A stretch of 64,000 nt of DNA from Winslowiella toletana (GCF_032164335.1 NZ_CP134152.1:3224001-3288000), one strand, 5' to 3'; shown: positions 1-11,003, counted from the stretch's first letter. The notes: generated by a model from the sequence alone, not told the origin. Numbers and translations: made by a program.

Positions 1-285
1 TTGATCTATCTCGAGAAGTTTAAGTTTGACTATCTGAAAATCGATCGTGGATTTGTGCAAAGCATCGGCATGGAAACCGTCACCTCACCGGTGCTGGATG
101 CGGTATTAAATCTGGCGAAGAAACTAAATCTCAGTACCGTTGCCGAAGGTGTAGAAACCGATGAGCAGGCCAACTGGCTGGTTAGGCGTGGCGTGACTCA
201 TATGCAGGGTTATCTGTTTGCGCGACCAATGGCGGTTTCTCAGCTGATTGGATATTTTCAAACGCGGCAAACCGCTTTATCCTGA
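1..285 (+). CDS. pdeN: EAL-domain c-di-GMP phosphodiesterase, C-terminal end (partial)
   Basis: This is the 3' end of a gene whose start lies left of the window; the TTG at base 1 is only the window edge. The 94 visible residues carry late EAL-domain signatures: DYLKIDRGFV near residues 10-19, VAEGVET near 47-53, and a QGYLFARPM segment near 69-77. EAL enzymes hydrolyse cyclic di-GMP, and these motifs hold metal- and substrate-binding residues. In E. coli the gene directly upstream of yejA is rtn (pdeN), a CSS-EAL phosphodiesterase, so position supports the same identity here. The CSS domain cannot be seen, so family is firm but the exact name rests on synteny. Confidence 0.8.
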   Translation: MIYLEKFKFDYLKIDRGFVQSIGMETVTSPVLDAVLNLAKKLNLSTVAEGVETDEQANWLVRRGVTHMQGYLFARPMAVSQLIGYFQTRQTALS

Positions 286-402
286 TAGCCAGCTAATAAA
301 CAATAAAAGCAGCATCACCACGCTAAGCCACCGGTAAAGGGGTCAATGCTGCTACGCTGAGTTAATTCTGTTTTCCTCTTCGCTTTGGAGCTGACCAACA
401 CG

Positions 403-2211
403 ATGTTATTGCGCCTGGTTATTCTTTTTTCGTTCAGTGTTGTCGGGCTGTCAGCACAGGCAGTAGTCATTAACGAGAGCTACGCTTTCTCAGAGTTGGG
501 CGAACCTAAATACGCGACTGACTTCACCCATTTCGATTACGTTAATCCCGCCGCACCGAAAGGCGGAAAAATGACGCTGTCGGCAATCGGTACCTACGAT
601 AATTTCAATCGTTTTGCCTCGCGAGGTAATCCCGGCATCGGTACCGAGAGCCTGTACGACACGCTGTTTACCAGTTCCGATGATGAAATCGGTAGCTATT
701 ATCCGCTGATTGCAGAATCGGCCCGCTATCCCAGTGATTTCAGTTGGGCAGAAGTGAATATTAATCCCCACGCCCGCTTTCAGGATGGGTCGCCAATTAC
801 CGCTGCTGATGTCGCCTTTACCTTCGACAAATTTATGACGGAAGGCGTGCCACAGTTCCGCGTGGTGTATAGAGGTGTGAAAGTAAGGGCAATTTCACGC
901 CTGACGGTGCGCATCGAGCTGGAGAAGCCCGACAGAGATCTGGTGCTTGGCTTTTTAAGCCTGCCAGTTTTACCGGAAAAATTCTGGAAAAATCATAAAT
1001 TCAACGAACCTATTGGCTATCCTCCTCTCTCCAGCGGGCCGTACCGTATTACGTCGTACAAGGTCGGACAGTACATTACTTATTCCCGGGTAAAAGATTA
1101 CTGGGCGGCCGATCTGCCGGTTAACCGCGGGCGCTATAACCTTGATACCAAACGCTACGACTACTACCTCGATGATAATGTCGCTTTTGAAGCATTCAAA
1201 GCCGGCGCTTTCGATTTCCGCGCTGAAGGCTCTGCGAAAAAATGGGCAACGCAGTATCGCGGTAATAATTTTACTAACAACCTGATTATTAAAGATGTCC
1301 GGCCAAATACCGTCACCACCGATACCGCCTGGCTGGCATTTAACACCGAGAAACCGCTGTTCAGCGATCGTCGGGTGCGTGAAGCGCTTGGCCTGGTGTT
1401 TGACTTCCAGTGGATGAATAAGGCATTGTTTTACAACGCCTATAAGCGCACTGACAGTTACTTCCAGAATACCGAGTATGCCGCGAAGGGATATCCCGAT
1501 GCCGCCCAGCTGGAAATATTGGCGCCGCTGAAAGGCAAAATTCCCGATGAAGTCTTTACATCCGTCTATCAGCCGCCGGTTTCCGACGGCAGCGGCTACG
1601 ACCGAAAAAACCTGCTGAAAGCGCTCGATCTGCTGAAACAGGCGGGTTGGGAACTGAAAAACAGGCAGCTGGTTAATGTCGACAGCGGTAAACCCTTCAG
1701 CTTTGAGCTGCTGTTACGCAGTGGCAGCAATATCGAATGGGTGCTGCCTTATCAGCACAGCCTTGAGCGGCTCGGTATTAAAATTAATATCCGTCAGGTC
1801 GACAGCTCGCAATATCTGCGGCGCTGGCGCACCGGTGATTACGATATGATTCCAACCGTCTACCGTGCGATCCCCTCACCCGGCAGCGCGCTGCAGACCC
1901 GCTGGGTATCGGAATATATCGATTCCAGCTGGAATACACCGCGCGTGCAAAGCCCCATAATCGACGGGCTGGTTAAGCAGATTATGCAGCATCAGGGCGA
2001 TAAAACCGCGCTGCTTCCGCTCGGTCAGGCGCTGGATCGGGTATTGTTGTGGAGCTACTACATGATCCCGATGTGGTACAACGCCGACGACCGCTATGCA
2101 TACTGGAATAAGTTTTCCATGCCTGCCGTTATCCCCACCTATTCCGTTGGTTTAGACAACTGGTGGTACGATGTTAACAAAGCCGCACAGTTGCCGGCCC
2201 AACGCCGTTAA
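403..2211 (+). CDS. yejA: YejA, periplasmic oligopeptide-binding protein of the YejABEF transporter
   Basis: This is an extracytoplasmic solute-binding protein of the dipeptide/oligopeptide family (SBP_bac_5). In E. coli YejABEF imports peptides, including microcin C. I chose ATG 403, which gives a typical signal peptide (MLLRLVILFSFSVVGLSAQA) and has GGAG at 387-390; an in-frame TTG at 385 would add six residues in front of the hydrophobic core. The mature part has the usual family features, including a YDTLF segment and a GPYRI segment in the lid region. Length (602 residues) matches E. coli YejA. The stop lies 10 bases before yejB, so the genes are probably one operon. Confidence 0.95.
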   Translation: MLLRLVILFSFSVVGLSAQAVVINESYAFSELGEPKYATDFTHFDYVNPAAPKGGKMTLSAIGTYDNFNRFASRGNPGIGTESLYDTLFTSSDDEIGSYYPLIAESARYPSDFSWAEVNINPHARFQDGSPITAADVAFTFDKFMTEGVPQFRVVYRGVKVRAISRLTVRIELEKPDRDLVLGFLSLPVLPEKFWKNHKFNEPIGYPPLSSGPYRITSYKVGQYITYSRVKDYWAADLPVNRGRYNLDTKRYDYYLDDNVAFEAFKAGAFDFRAEGSAKKWATQYRGNNFTNNLIIKDVRPNTVTTDTAWLAFNTEKPLFSDRRVREALGLVFDFQWMNKALFYNAYKRTDSYFQNTEYAAKGYPDAAQLEILAPLKGKIPDEVFTSVYQPPVSDGSGYDRKNLLKALDLLKQAGWELKNRQLVNVDSGKPFSFELLLRSGSNIEWVLPYQHSLERLGIKINIRQVDSSQYLRRWRTGDYDMIPTVYRAIPSPGSALQTRWVSEYIDSSWNTPRVQSPIIDGLVKQIMQHQGDKTALLPLGQALDRVLLWSYYMIPMWYNADDRYAYWNKFSMPAVIPTYSVGLDNWWYDVNKAAQLPAQRR

Positions 2212-2221
2212 GGAGTAGAGT

Positions 2222-3319
2222 TTGGGCGCTTATCTTATACGTCGACTTTTGCTGGTGATCCCGACATTGTGGGCGATTATCACCATTAACTTTTTTATTG
2301 TGCAAATCGCGCCGGGTGGCCCGGTCGATCAGGCAATTGCCAATATCCAGTTCGGGCAGACGACCGGATTGCCTGGCGGCGATTCCGCCGGCAGCAGTAG
2401 CGGACGCGAGGCGCTGAATGCCAGTAATCCCGGCGATAATCAGTATCGCGGCTCACGCGGGCTGGATCCTGAAGTGATAGCCGAAATCACTAAACGATAC
2501 GGCTTTGATAAGCCGCTGCACGAGCGTTATTTCACTATGCTGTGGAATTATGCGCGCTTTGATTTTGGTGACAGCCTGTTCCGCAGCTCCTCAGTGATTG
2601 AGCTGATTAAAGAGAGCCTGCCGGTTTCGATCACCCTTGGGCTATGGAGCACGCTGATTATCTATCTGGTGTCGATCCCGCTCGGGATCAGAAAAGCGGT
2701 ACATAACGGCAGCGCCTTTGATATCTGGAGCAGCACGATGATCATCGTCGGCTACGCCATTCCCTCTTTCCTGTTCGCTATTATGCTGATAGTCCTGTTT
2801 GCCGGCGGCAGCTATTTTGACTGGTTCCCGCTGCGCGGCCTGACTTCACCGCAATTTGATACGCTGCCGTGGTACGGCAAAATCACCGATTATCTCTGGC
2901 ATATCACCCTGCCGGTACTGGCGACGGTGATTGGCGGCTTTGCCACCCTGACCATGCTGACTAAAAACTCATTTATGGATGAGATTCGTAAACAGTATGT
3001 GGTCACCGCACGCGCCAAGGGACTCGACGAGAAGAAAATTCTCTATCGCCATGTGTTTCGCAATGCCATGCTGCTGGTGATTGCCGGTTTCCCGGCCACT
3101 TTTATCAGTATGTTTTTTACCGGCTCATTACTGATTGAAGTGATGTTTTCGTTAAATGGCCTCGGCCTGCTGGGGTATGACGCCACTATCCAGCGTGATT
3201 ATCCGGTGATGTTTGGCACTCTGTATATTTTCACCCTGTTGGGTTTATTGCTGAATATTCTCAGTGATATCACCTATACGCTGGTCGACCCACGTATTGA
3301 TTTTGAGGGACGCCGATGA
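2222..3319 (+). CDS. yejB: YejB, peptide ABC transporter permease
   Basis: This is the first inner-membrane permease subunit of the YejABEF peptide importer. The start is TTG (E. coli yejB also has a non-ATG start), with AAGGAG at 2210-2215 as ribosome-binding site. The N-terminus reads [18 protein letters not shown], nearly the E. coli protein. A long first membrane helix (about residues 8-30) is followed by a periplasmic insert rich in Gly and Ser (about 45-85) and a BPD_transp_1 domain with the EAA-type loop near [11 protein letters not shown]. The 365-residue length fits the family. The stop overlaps the start of yejE by 4 bases, indicating translational coupling. Confidence 0.95.
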   Translation: MGAYLIRRLLLVIPTLWAIITINFFIVQIAPGGPVDQAIANIQFGQTTGLPGGDSAGSSSGREALNASNPGDNQYRGSRGLDPEVIAEITKRYGFDKPLHERYFTMLWNYARFDFGDSLFRSSSVIELIKESLPVSITLGLWSTLIIYLVSIPLGIRKAVHNGSAFDIWSSTMIIVGYAIPSFLFAIMLIVLFAGGSYFDWFPLRGLTSPQFDTLPWYGKITDYLWHITLPVLATVIGGFATLTMLTKNSFMDEIRKQYVVTARAKGLDEKKILYRHVFRNAMLLVIAGFPATFISMFFTGSLLIEVMFSLNGLGLLGYDATIQRDYPVMFGTLYIFTLLGLLLNILSDITYTLVDPRIDFEGRR

Positions 3320-4341
3320 GCCGCTTATCACCGATTAACCAGGCGCGCTGGGGGCGTTTTCGTCAGAACCGGCGGGGCTACTGGTCACTGTGGATCTTCG
3401 CCGTACTGTTTGTACTGTGCCTGTGTGCAGAACTGCTGGCGAATAATAAACCGTTAATGGTGCATTATGAGAATCGCTGGTATGCGCCTGTACTGTTTAA
3501 TTATAGCGAGACAGATTTTGGTGGACCGCTGGCGACCACGGCAGACTATCAGGATCCGTGGTTGAAGCAGCGACTGGAACAGCACGGTTGGGTACTTTGG
3601 GCACCGATCCGCTTTGGCGACAGCACGATTAACTTCGCCACCGATGTCCCCTTCCCTTCGCCGCCCTCCAGTCAGAACTGGCTCGGCACTGATGCCAACG
3701 GCGGTGATGTACTGGCGCGTATTCTCTACGGCACGCGGATCTCGTTACTGTTTGGCCTGATGCTGACGCTGGTTTCCAGCGTGATTGGCATTGCGGTCGG
3801 AGCTACCCAGGGCTACTTCGGTGGCAAAGTTGATCTGATTGGTCAGCGCTTTATTGAAGTGTGGTCCGGCATGCCGACGCTGTTCCTGATTATCCTGCTC
3901 TCCAGCGTGGTGCAACCGGGCTTCTGGTGGCTGCTGGCCATCACCGTGATCTTTGGCTGGATGAGCCTGGTTGGGGTGGTGCGCGCCGAGTTTTTGCGCG
4001 CGCGTAACTTTGATTACATCCGCGCGGCGCAGGCACTGGGCGTCAGCGACAGCCGTATTATGCTGCGCCATATATTGCCTAACGCCATGGTCGCTACGCT
4101 GACCTTTTTACCCTTTATCCTGTGTGGCTCGATCACCACTCTGACCTCACTGGATTTCCTCGGTTTCGGTTTACCTCTCGGTTCGCCATCGTTAGGTGAG
4201 CTGTTATTACAGGGTAAAAATAATCTGCAGGCACCGTGGCTGGGGCTGGCGGGTTTCTTTTCACTGGCGATTTTATTGTCGCTGCTGATTTTTATTGGCG
4301 AAGCCGTACGGGACGCCTTCGATCCGAGCAAGGTGCATTGA
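3316..4341 (+). CDS. yejE: YejE, peptide ABC transporter permease
   Basis: This is the second permease of the YejABEF importer, 341 residues, the same length as in E. coli. One N-terminal membrane helix (about 23-43) is followed by a periplasmic stretch, then five more hydrophobic segments forming the DppC-type permease fold. The EAA loop appears around [20 protein letters not shown] (about residues 236-255). ATG 3316 overlaps the end of yejB by 4 bases, and the stop is 1 base before the yejF start, so the operon is tightly packed. Confidence 0.95.
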   Translation: MSRLSPINQARWGRFRQNRRGYWSLWIFAVLFVLCLCAELLANNKPLMVHYENRWYAPVLFNYSETDFGGPLATTADYQDPWLKQRLEQHGWVLWAPIRFGDSTINFATDVPFPSPPSSQNWLGTDANGGDVLARILYGTRISLLFGLMLTLVSSVIGIAVGATQGYFGGKVDLIGQRFIEVWSGMPTLFLIILLSSVVQPGFWWLLAITVIFGWMSLVGVVRAEFLRARNFDYIRAAQALGVSDSRIMLRHILPNAMVATLTFLPFILCGSITTLTSLDFLGFGLPLGSPSLGELLLQGKNNLQAPWLGLAGFFSLAILLSLLIFIGEAVRDAFDPSKVH

Positions 4342-4342
4342 T

Positions 4343-5932
4343 ATGAGTACGCCACTTCTTACTATTCAGGATCTCAGCATCGCCTTTCGTCAGGGCAGCA
4401 GCCAACAGCAGGTGGTCAGTCATTTATCGCTGTCGGTTGAAGCCGGTGAAACCCGGGCGCTGGTCGGCGAGTCCGGCTCGGGCAAAAGCGTCACGGCCTT
4501 ATCGGTTATGCGCCTGTTGCCTACGCCGCCCACCCTTTATCCGAGCGGTGAAATTTATTTCGCCGGTCACGATGTTTTGCAGGCCGACGACCGCACCTTG
4601 CGCAGCCTGCGCGGCAATCGGATGGCGATGATTTTTCAGGAACCGATGGTCTCGCTGAATCCACTGCATAATATTGAAAAGCAGCTGTATGAAGTGCTGT
4701 CACTGCATCGCGGTATGCGGCGTGAAGCCGCCCGCGCGGAGATGCTGAACTGCCTCGATCGGGTTGGTATTCGCCAGGCAAAAAGCCGGCTTAATGACTT
4801 TCCGCATCAGCTGTCCGGCGGTGAACGCCAGCGCGTGATGATCGCGATGGCGCTGCTGACCCAGCCTGAACTGTTGATTGCCGATGAACCGACTACCGCA
4901 CTGGATGTCACGGTACAGGCGCAAATTCTCAGGCTGCTGCAAGAGCTGAAACAAGAGCTGAACATGGGGTTGCTGTTTATAACCCATAACCTGAATATCG
5001 TGCGACAACTGGCAGATAACGTCACGGTGATGCAAAACGGCCAGGCGGTGGAACATAACTCTACCCGCCAGCTATTTGCCGCCCCTCAACATGCCTATAC
5101 GCGCAAACTGCTCGATGCCGAACCGGAAGGTCGGCCGGCACCAGCCGACAGTGACAAAGCGCCGCTGCTGCGCGTTGAAAATTTGCAGGTTTCCTTTCCG
5201 ATCAAGCGTGGGCTGTTACGTCGGGTGGTCGATCACCATCACGCGTTGAAAGCGCTGAGCTTTGAGCTGCGTCCGGGCGAAAGCCTTGGGCTGGTGGGTG
5301 AATCTGGCTCCGGCAAAAGCACCACCGGCCTGGCGCTACTGCGCCTGATCCCGTCACAAGGGGATATCTGGTTCGATGATAAACCGCTGCACAGCTGGGG
5401 CCGTAAGCAGATGCTGTCGGTGCGTCCACGCATCCAGGTGGTGTTTCAGGATCCTAACTCATCACTTAATCCGCGGCTTAATGTGACACAAATTATTGCG
5501 GAAGGTTTGCAGGTGCATCGCCCACAGCTGACGCAACAGCAGCGCGAGCAGCAGGTGATTCAGGCCATGCAGGAAGTCGGGCTGGATCCGGCAACGCGCC
5601 ATCGCTACCCGGCTGAATTTTCTGGCGGCCAGCGCCAGCGCATCGCAATTGCACGCGCACTGATCCTGCAACCAGAGCTGATTATTCTGGATGAACCGAC
5701 CTCGTCGCTCGACCGTTCAGTGCAGAAGCAGATCCTGACCCTGCTGAAAAAATTGCAGCAGCAGCACCGTCTGGCCTATGTGTTTATCAGCCATGACCTG
5801 CAGGTGGTGCGTTCATTATGTCATCAGGTGGTGGTACTGCGTCAGGGCGAAGTGGTTGAACAAGGTCAGTGCGAGCAGGTTTTTGCCGCGCCGCAACAGG
5901 AGTATACCCGGCAGTTGCTGGCGCTGGCATAG
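4343..5932 (+). CDS. yejF: YejF, double ATPase subunit of peptide ABC transporter
   Basis: YejF is a fused, two-domain ATPase that powers the YejBE permease. Start ATG 4343 gives 529 residues, the E. coli length, and sits one base after the yejE stop; the open frame extends further upstream but would overlap yejE. Domain 1 has Walker A GESGSGKS (about 42-49), signature LSGGERQR (about 156-163) and Walker [13 protein letters not shown]. Domain 2 repeats the pattern: Walker [10 protein letters not shown] near residue 319, signature FSGGQRQR near 426, and [12 protein letters not shown]. Both halves look catalytically intact. It is the last gene of yejABEF. Confidence 0.95.
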   Translation: MSTPLLTIQDLSIAFRQGSSQQQVVSHLSLSVEAGETRALVGESGSGKSVTALSVMRLLPTPPTLYPSGEIYFAGHDVLQADDRTLRSLRGNRMAMIFQEPMVSLNPLHNIEKQLYEVLSLHRGMRREAARAEMLNCLDRVGIRQAKSRLNDFPHQLSGGERQRVMIAMALLTQPELLIADEPTTALDVTVQAQILRLLQELKQELNMGLLFITHNLNIVRQLADNVTVMQNGQAVEHNSTRQLFAAPQHAYTRKLLDAEPEGRPAPADSDKAPLLRVENLQVSFPIKRGLLRRVVDHHHALKALSFELRPGESLGLVGESGSGKSTTGLALLRLIPSQGDIWFDDKPLHSWGRKQMLSVRPRIQVVFQDPNSSLNPRLNVTQIIAEGLQVHRPQLTQQQREQQVIQAMQEVGLDPATRHRYPAEFSGGQRQRIAIARALILQPELIILDEPTSSLDRSVQKQILTLLKKLQQQHRLAYVFISHDLQVVRSLCHQVVVLRQGEVVEQGQCEQVFAAPQQEYTRQLLALA

Positions 5933-5937
5933 CGAAA

Positions 5938-6282
5938 TCAAAAAGGATTGATCGCCGAAAAGGTTTCGGCAATCGCCACACCCTGATTTTTCAAACGACA
6001 GTTTGTCGCACTTTCATCATCACGATGAACAAACAGGCAGGGTTCGCCCTGCCATTCGACTACCGCGCACTCAACCTGAATGTCGGCCAGCGCCGCCTTC
6101 AGCTTATGCATGATTTCCCAGGCCAGTTCACCATCATGGCTTAATAATTTAAGGCCAATCAGATCGTTATCATGGGCTAATGCGCTGATTTCCAGCGGCT
6201 CAACAGAGCCACCAGCCAGCCCGGCAGACCAGCGATAACTTTGCGGCAGGCGATGAACAACCGAAAGCTGTAAAGTATTCAA
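5938..6282 (-). CDS. yejG: YejG family protein
   Basis: This 114-residue protein has the same length as E. coli YejG and shares its landmarks: [18 protein letters not shown] at the N-terminus, [12 protein letters not shown] in the middle, and [12 protein letters not shown] near the C-terminus. The start is TTG (complement of 6280-6282), preceded on the minus strand by a GGGG tract. Function is not well defined; E. coli work has linked yejG to aminoglycoside tolerance, which cannot be tested here. It is transcribed towards yejF, with only 5 bases between the two stops. Confidence 0.9.
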   Translation of the reverse strand: MNTLQLSVVHRLPQSYRWSAGLAGGSVEPLEISALAHDNDLIGLKLLSHDGELAWEIMHKLKAALADIQVECAVVEWQGEPCLFVHRDDESATNCRLKNQGVAIAETFSAINPF

Positions 6283-6611
6283 ATCAAATCCCCAGCGGTG
6301 AGCAAAAATCCACGACTGCTTTGGCTGCAGACAAGCAGCGACCTTAGATTCCCTTGGTCAAATACTGCGATTTACGTCAATGCAAGCCGTCGCGTTTTTG
6401 AAAAAATTTACTATTACGACATTATTTTTGAGAGTCAGCTCTCGTTTTATCGTTATATGTACCGCGTTAAAGCCGGGATCACAACCATTTTTGCTGCAAT
6501 TTGGTTACTTTTTTATGCGCCTAATTTTACATTAAAGCAACATAATTCAGAATTAACTGAGTAGATCCAGTAAGGACGCGACCTGGCGACTCTACGCGAT
6601 GATTGTTTGAT
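6283..6611. other. AT-rich intergenic region upstream of yejG
   Basis: This stretch lies between the start of yejG and the end of bcr, both on the minus strand. It is clearly more AT-rich than its neighbours and must hold the yejG promoter. An 88-codon plus-strand frame (6298-6564) crosses it, but I see no family match or good ribosome-binding site. I see no clear terminator or RNA gene. Confidence 0.5.
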
Positions 6612-6722
6612 GTGAAAATCATTGAAACCAGCGGCGGGAATATCGTCTGGATGGAAGCCGAAAACGGCTCCCATCCCGTATTCCATCAACTGATGCTGGC
6701 CTTACGTGGGCGGCTGGCGTAG
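6612..6722 (+). CDS. possible 36-residue small protein overlapping the 3' end of bcr
   Basis: A GTG-started frame encodes 36 residues beginning [19 protein letters not shown] and ending in TAG at 6720-6722. It overlaps the 3' end of bcr, on the opposite strand, by 37 bases. The composition (acidic, with a Trp and amphipathic ending) looks protein-like, but there is no clear Shine-Dalgarno sequence and I recognise no family. An in-frame TTG at 6603 is another possible start. It may be chance; I list it as a low-confidence candidate. Confidence 0.2.
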   Translation: MKIIETSGGNIVWMEAENGSHPVFHQLMLALRGRLA

Positions 6723-7885
6723 AGATAACACAGAATCGAGGCGGTGGCGCAGAGCGCAATAGCCCATACCATTGGCCAGGCACTGTTAAAGGTGGAAGTG
6801 GACAGCAGGATGCCCACCAGCGCACCAATACCGAATCGCATGGTGCCTGCCAGCGATGAAGCCGTACCCGCCATATGCGGGAACTCATCGAGGATGACCG
6901 CCATCGCATTAGATGACACCATTGATACACAGCCGATAAACATCGCCACACCCAACACCAGCGGTATAAAGCCGAGATCCAGCGCACTGACAACCAGCAG
7001 CCAGATGCCCATGGCAAACTGGATGAGCAGCCCGAGGCGGAACATCGCCAGCGGGCCAAAACGGCGCACAAAGCGGCTGTTAATCAGCGTCATGACAAAC
7101 AGGAAAACTACGTTAAGCGCAAAGTAGTAACCAAAGTCCTGCGGCGAAATATGGTTAATTTCAATATAAACGAACGGCCCGGCGTTCAGAAACGAGAATA
7201 GTCCGGCGAATGAAAAACCGCTGGCCAGCATATAGCTGAAGACTCGCTTATGGCGCAGCAGCGAAAGAAAATTACCCAGCATCGTGCGCAAGTTAAACCG
7301 CTGTCGCTTCTCTTTGGGCAACGTCTCTTTGATTTGCGTCACCACCAGCACGGTAGTCACTACCGCTGCCGCAGAGATCACCCAGAAAATAGCGTGCCAG
7401 CTCCAGAATATCAGCAGCCAGCCACCGATAATCGGTGCCAGTAGCGGCGCAATGGTAGTCACCAGCATGACAAACGACATCATGCGCGAAAACTCCTCTT
7501 TCGAGTAGCTGTCGCGCATCAGCGCGCTTATCACCACGCTACCGGCAGCAGCCGACAGACCGTGCAGCAGGCGCATATTGATCAACTGATCGATGGTTTG
7601 TGCCATGGCACAAGCGGCAGCTGCCAGCGCAAACACCAGCGTGCCAAAGGTGATCACCGGCTTGCGTCCGAAGCTGTCTGCCATTGGCCCGTAAAACAGC
7701 TGACCGAGCGCAAAACCGAGGATGTAGACATTCAGCGTCATCTGCACACTGCCCGCCGGAACCGCAAACTCTTTGGCGATTTGCGGCAGTGCCGGCAGGT
7801 ACATATCAATTGATAATGGCATTAACATGGCCAGCAGGCCGAGAATAACCACTAATCCCACTGAAGAGTTTTTATCCTTCCGCAC
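6686..7885 (-). CDS. bcr: Bcr/CflA-type MFS multidrug exporter (bicyclomycin resistance)
   Basis: This 12-helix major facilitator drug/proton antiporter is 399 residues long; E. coli Bcr has 396. The N-terminus carries the first membrane helix ([27 protein letters not shown]), with the DMYLPALP motif typical of the Bcr/CflA family. The loop-2 motif [11 protein letters not shown] (near residues 65-75) is the classic MFS motif A, and GAVMRDS-like motif C is replaced by [11 protein letters not shown]. Start GTG 7885 has AAGGAG upstream on the minus strand. It lies between yejG and rsuA, exactly as in E. coli. Family members export bicyclomycin, sulfonamides and sometimes cysteine. Confidence 0.93.
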   Translation of the reverse strand: MRKDKNSSVGLVVILGLLAMLMPLSIDMYLPALPQIAKEFAVPAGSVQMTLNVYILGFALGQLFYGPMADSFGRKPVITFGTLVFALAAAACAMAQTIDQLINMRLLHGLSAAAGSVVISALMRDSYSKEEFSRMMSFVMLVTTIAPLLAPIIGGWLLIFWSWHAIFWVISAAAVVTTVLVVTQIKETLPKEKRQRFNLRTMLGNFLSLLRHKRVFSYMLASGFSFAGLFSFLNAGPFVYIEINHISPQDFGYYFALNVVFLFVMTLINSRFVRRFGPLAMFRLGLLIQFAMGIWLLVVSALDLGFIPLVLGVAMFIGCVSMVSSNAMAVILDEFPHMAGTASSLAGTMRFGIGALVGILLSTSTFNSAWPMVWAIALCATASILCYLYASRPRKASIS

Positions 7886-7923
7886 CCGGGCTCCTTAATA
7901 CCTTATGCAATAGCTGACGTTTA

Positions 7924-8628
7924 TTAGCGCGGTACCGCGACACTGGCGATCTCTTCTGCCGTCAGCGCGCGATATTCGCCTGGCTGCAGATCTTCATCCA
8001 GCGTGATTTCACCGATACGCTCACGATGCAGTGCCACCACATGATTACCGACTGCGGCAAACATGCGTTTCACCTGATGATAGCGCCCTTCGCTGATGGT
8101 CAGACGCACCTGATTGTCGCTGACCACTTCCAGCTGTGCCGGTTTAGTCAGTGATTTCTCATTATGTAGCTGGATGCCATCGGCAAACTGCTGCGCGGTA
8201 TCGTCACTGAGCGGATTTTCCAGCGTCACCAGATAGGTTTTCTCACAGTGGTGACGCGGTGAGGTGATACGGTGCGACCACTGACCATCGTCAGTCATCA
8301 GCACCAGCCCGGTGGTATCAATATCCAGACGCCCCGCCGCATGCAGTTTGTATGCGGTCGGTTCCTCGAGGAAATAGAGCACTGTGGGATGATCGGGGTC
8401 GTCAGTCGAGCAGACATAACCTTCGGGTTTATTCAGCATAAAGTAGCGCGGGCCGAACTGCTGCTGCAGCGGGTTACCGTCATACTCAACCTGGTGCTCT
8501 GGCTCCAGTTTAAATGAGGTATCACGAACGATTTCGCCATCGACCGTGACACGTTTACCGCGAATTTCGCGTGCAGCGATTGCCCGGCTGATTTCCAGTT
8601 GCTGAGATAAAAATTTATCGAGTCGCAT
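7924..8628 (-). CDS. rsuA: RsuA, 16S rRNA pseudouridine(516) synthase
   Basis: RsuA converts uridine 516 of 16S rRNA to pseudouridine during small-subunit assembly. Residues 1-60 form an S4 RNA-binding domain ([16 protein letters not shown]...). The catalytic region holds GRLDIDTTG at about 99-107, whose Asp102 matches the catalytic aspartate of E. coli RsuA. Late motifs [18 protein letters not shown] (about 178-195) are also typical of the RsuA/RluB/E/F family. The product has 234 residues against 231 in E. coli. It is divergent from radD, with about 190 bases of shared promoter region. Confidence 0.95.
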   Translation of the reverse strand: MRLDKFLSQQLEISRAIAAREIRGKRVTVDGEIVRDTSFKLEPEHQVEYDGNPLQQQFGPRYFMLNKPEGYVCSTDDPDHPTVLYFLEEPTAYKLHAAGRLDIDTTGLVLMTDDGQWSHRITSPRHHCEKTYLVTLENPLSDDTAQQFADGIQLHNEKSLTKPAQLEVVSDNQVRLTISEGRYHQVKRMFAAVGNHVVALHRERIGEITLDEDLQPGEYRALTAEEIASVAVPR

Positions 8629-8822
8629 TAAATCTGCTTTGCCTGTTTTCTTGAAATGAAGTCCGACGTCTGCCTTGCGACAAACGTTTGAAAGGCGGCG
8701 TACGCCCGGAAAGGTATTTGCAACAGTATAACCAGAGTTCCGCGCGGCTAACAGAGGCGATCGCGCCGTTCACTGGCTTTCATGGCATAATGCGACTCTG
8801 TTTCCAGAATTGTTGTCTTGTC

Positions 8823-10577
8823 ATGTCGTTTACTCTGCGTCCCTATCAGCAGGAAGCGGTTGATGCTACGCTCAGCTACTTCCGTCGTTCTCAGCAACCA
8901 GCGGTGATTGTACTGCCGACCGGTGCCGGCAAAAGCCTGGTGATCGCCGAACTGGCGCGACTGGCGCGTGGTCGCGTGCTGGTACTGGCGCACGTCAAAG
9001 AACTGGTGGCGCAAAACCACAGTAAATACCAGGCGTACGGACTGGAGGCCGATATCTTTGCCGCCGGGCTGCAACGCAAAGAGAGCCGCAGTAAAGTGGT
9101 ATTCGGCAGTGTGCAATCGGTCGCGCGCAATTTGCCGCTGTTTGACAGCGCCTTTTCACTGTTAATTGTTGATGAATGCCACCGCATCAGCGATAACGAA
9201 GACAGTCAGTATCAGCAAATCCTCCAGCATCTGCGCCAACATAATCCCCAGTTGCGTCTGCTTGGCCTGACGGCCACCCCTTATCGCCTCGGTAAAGGCT
9301 GGATTTATCAGTTTCATTATCACGGCATGGTGCGCGGTGACGAAAAAGCGCTGTTTCGCGACTGCATTTATGAACTGCCACTGCGTTATATGATTAAACA
9401 CGGCTTTCTGGTGCCGCCCGAGCGGCTGGATATGCCAGTGGTGCAATATGATTTTAGTCGGCTTAGCGCGCAGGCAAATGGTCTGTTCAGTGAGGCCGAC
9501 CTGAACCGTGAGCTGAAACAGCAGCAAAGAGTCACCCCGCTTATTATTCAACAAATTGTTGAGTTTGCCGCCGACCGAAAAGGCGTGATGATTTTTGCCT
9601 CCACCGTCGAGCATGCCAAAGAGATCCTCGGCTTACTGCCGGAGGGTAAAGCGTTAATCAGTGCCGATACGCCGGGGCCGGAGCGCGATGCCACTATCAA
9701 CGCGTTTAAAGATCAGCAGTTACGCTATCTGGTGAATGTGTCGGTGTTAACCACTGGCTTCGATGCGCCGCACGTTGATCTGATCGCCATTTTGCGCCCT
9801 ACCGAATCCGTCAGCCTCTATCAGCAAATTGTCGGTCGCGGTTTACGCCTGTGTGAAGGCAAAAGCGATTGCCTGATCCTGGATTATGCCGGAAATCCTC
9901 ATGATCTTTACACGCCGGAAGTCGGCGCACCCAAGGGGAAAAGCGATAATCAGCCGGTGCAGGTGTTTTGCCCCGGCTGCGGTTTTGCCAATACCTTTTG
10001 GGGAAAAACCACCGCCGATGGCACCATCATTGAGCATTTTGGCCGTCGCTGTCAGGGAGTACTGGAAGATGATGATGGCCATCGCGAACAGTGTGATTAC
10101 CGTTTTCGCTTTAAAAGCTGCCCTCACTGCAATGCAGAAAATGATATTGCCGCCCGTCGCTGCCATCAATGTGATGCAATACTGGTCGACCCCGACGATA
10201 TGCTGAAAGCGGCGCTAAAGCTGAAGGATGCGCTGGTACTGCGCTGCGGCGGTATGGAACTGACCCACGGCAGCGATGAGAAAGGTGAATGGCTGAAGGC
10301 CAGCTATTTTGATGAAGATGGCACCAGCGTCAGTGAGCGCTTCCGGCTGAAAACTCCCGCGCAGCGTAAGGCTTTTGAACAGCTGTTTATGCGCCCTCAT
10401 CAGCGCGCCCCCGGCGTTCCGCTCGGCTGGGAAAGCGCAGCGGACGTGGTAGCAATGCAGCCGCTGCTGCGCCATCCCGACTTTGTCGTCGCTCGCCAGC
10501 AGCGCCAGTTCTGGCAGGTTCGCGAAAAAATTTTCGACTATCAGGGCCGCTTCCGGCGCGCTAATGAGTTGCGCTGA
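8823..10577 (+). CDS. radD: RadD (YejH), superfamily 2 DNA helicase-like repair protein
   Basis: RadD acts in DNA double-strand break repair and stimulates RecA strand exchange in E. coli. I chose ATG 8823 ([14 protein letters not shown]), giving 584 residues, close to the 586 of E. coli; the frame is open 45 codons further upstream but that part is not conserved. Walker A is PTGAGKS (about 32-38) and the DECH box is at about 117-120. Motif VI appears as [12 protein letters not shown]. The C-terminal part has two Cys-rich clusters (CPGCGF and CPHC...CHQCD), likely zinc-binding. Confidence 0.93.
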   Translation: MSFTLRPYQQEAVDATLSYFRRSQQPAVIVLPTGAGKSLVIAELARLARGRVLVLAHVKELVAQNHSKYQAYGLEADIFAAGLQRKESRSKVVFGSVQSVARNLPLFDSAFSLLIVDECHRISDNEDSQYQQILQHLRQHNPQLRLLGLTATPYRLGKGWIYQFHYHGMVRGDEKALFRDCIYELPLRYMIKHGFLVPPERLDMPVVQYDFSRLSAQANGLFSEADLNRELKQQQRVTPLIIQQIVEFAADRKGVMIFASTVEHAKEILGLLPEGKALISADTPGPERDATINAFKDQQLRYLVNVSVLTTGFDAPHVDLIAILRPTESVSLYQQIVGRGLRLCEGKSDCLILDYAGNPHDLYTPEVGAPKGKSDNQPVQVFCPGCGFANTFWGKTTADGTIIEHFGRRCQGVLEDDDGHREQCDYRFRFKSCPHCNAENDIAARRCHQCDAILVDPDDMLKAALKLKDALVLRCGGMELTHGSDEKGEWLKASYFDEDGTSVSERFRLKTPAQRKAFEQLFMRPHQRAPGVPLGWESAADVVAMQPLLRHPDFVVARQQRQFWQVREKIFDYQGRFRRANELR

Positions 10578-10588
10578 CGCTGTATTGA

Positions 10589-10617
10589 TTGCCCGAGCCG
10601 GCAAACATCGCTATAAT
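10589..10617 (+). promoter_or_regulatory. predicted sigma-70 promoter of rplY
   Basis: TTGCCC (10589-10594) and a perfect TATAAT (10612-10617) are separated by 17 bases and followed by a GC-rich discriminator (GCCGCCCGC). This is the pattern of a stringently controlled ribosomal protein promoter. It gives rplY a leader of roughly 95 bases. In E. coli, L25 is reported to bind its own leader, so this leader may carry the same autoregulation; that part is inference. Confidence 0.75.
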
Positions 10618-10718
10618 GCCGCCCGCTTTTGCTATGCGGAAGCTGAACGATTTAAACCGTTTATCCAACCTGTTGCTGGGTCGCCTGTAGCAGGAACATT
10701 TATTGAAGAGAATCAACA

Positions 10719-11003
10719 ATGATCACTATCAATGTAGAAACCCGTAAAGAGCAGGGTAAGGGTGCGAGCCGCCGCCTGCGTTTAGCTAACAAATTCCCGG
10801 CCATCATTTATGGCGGTGAAGATGCAGCTGTTGCTGTCGAACTGGACCACGACTCCGTAATGAACATGCAGGTTAAGCCTGAGTTCTATACCGACGTTTT
10901 GACTCTGGTTGTTGATGGTAAAGAAGTTAAGGTTAAAGTTCAGGCTGTTCAGCGTCACCCGTTCAAGCCAAAACTGCACCACATCGACTTCGTTCGCGCT
11001 TAA
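10719..11003 (+). CDS. rplY: 50S ribosomal protein L25
   Basis: L25 binds 5S rRNA in the large ribosomal subunit. The 94-residue length equals the E. coli protein (the short form without the CTC C-terminal domain). It begins [21 protein letters not shown] and ends with [12 protein letters not shown], both hallmark segments. The start is ATG 10719. A strong promoter lies upstream and a classic intrinsic terminator directly downstream, so it is probably monocistronic. Its place between radD and yejK is the E. coli order. Confidence 0.97.
   Translation: MITINVETRKEQGKGASRRLRLANKFPAIIYGGEDAAVAVELDHDSVMNMQVKPEFYTDVLTLVVDGKEVKVKVQAVQRHPFKPKLHHIDFVRA

Noticed and set aside
308..353. Inverted repeat AGCAGCAT/ATGCTGCT upstream of yejA
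   Set aside because: The 30-base loop and lack of a T-run make it a poor terminator, and I know of no regulator with this site.
5869..6144. 91-codon frame opposite yejG
   Set aside because: It overlaps the conserved yejG gene almost fully on the other strand and has no family features.
6298..6564. 88-codon plus-strand frame in the AT-rich region upstream of yejG
   Set aside because: No recognisable family, no good ribosome-binding site, and composition expected of a chance frame in AT-rich DNA.
8688..8822. 45-codon upstream extension of radD
   Set aside because: It is not conserved in the family, and ATG 8823 gives the expected length and N-terminus.
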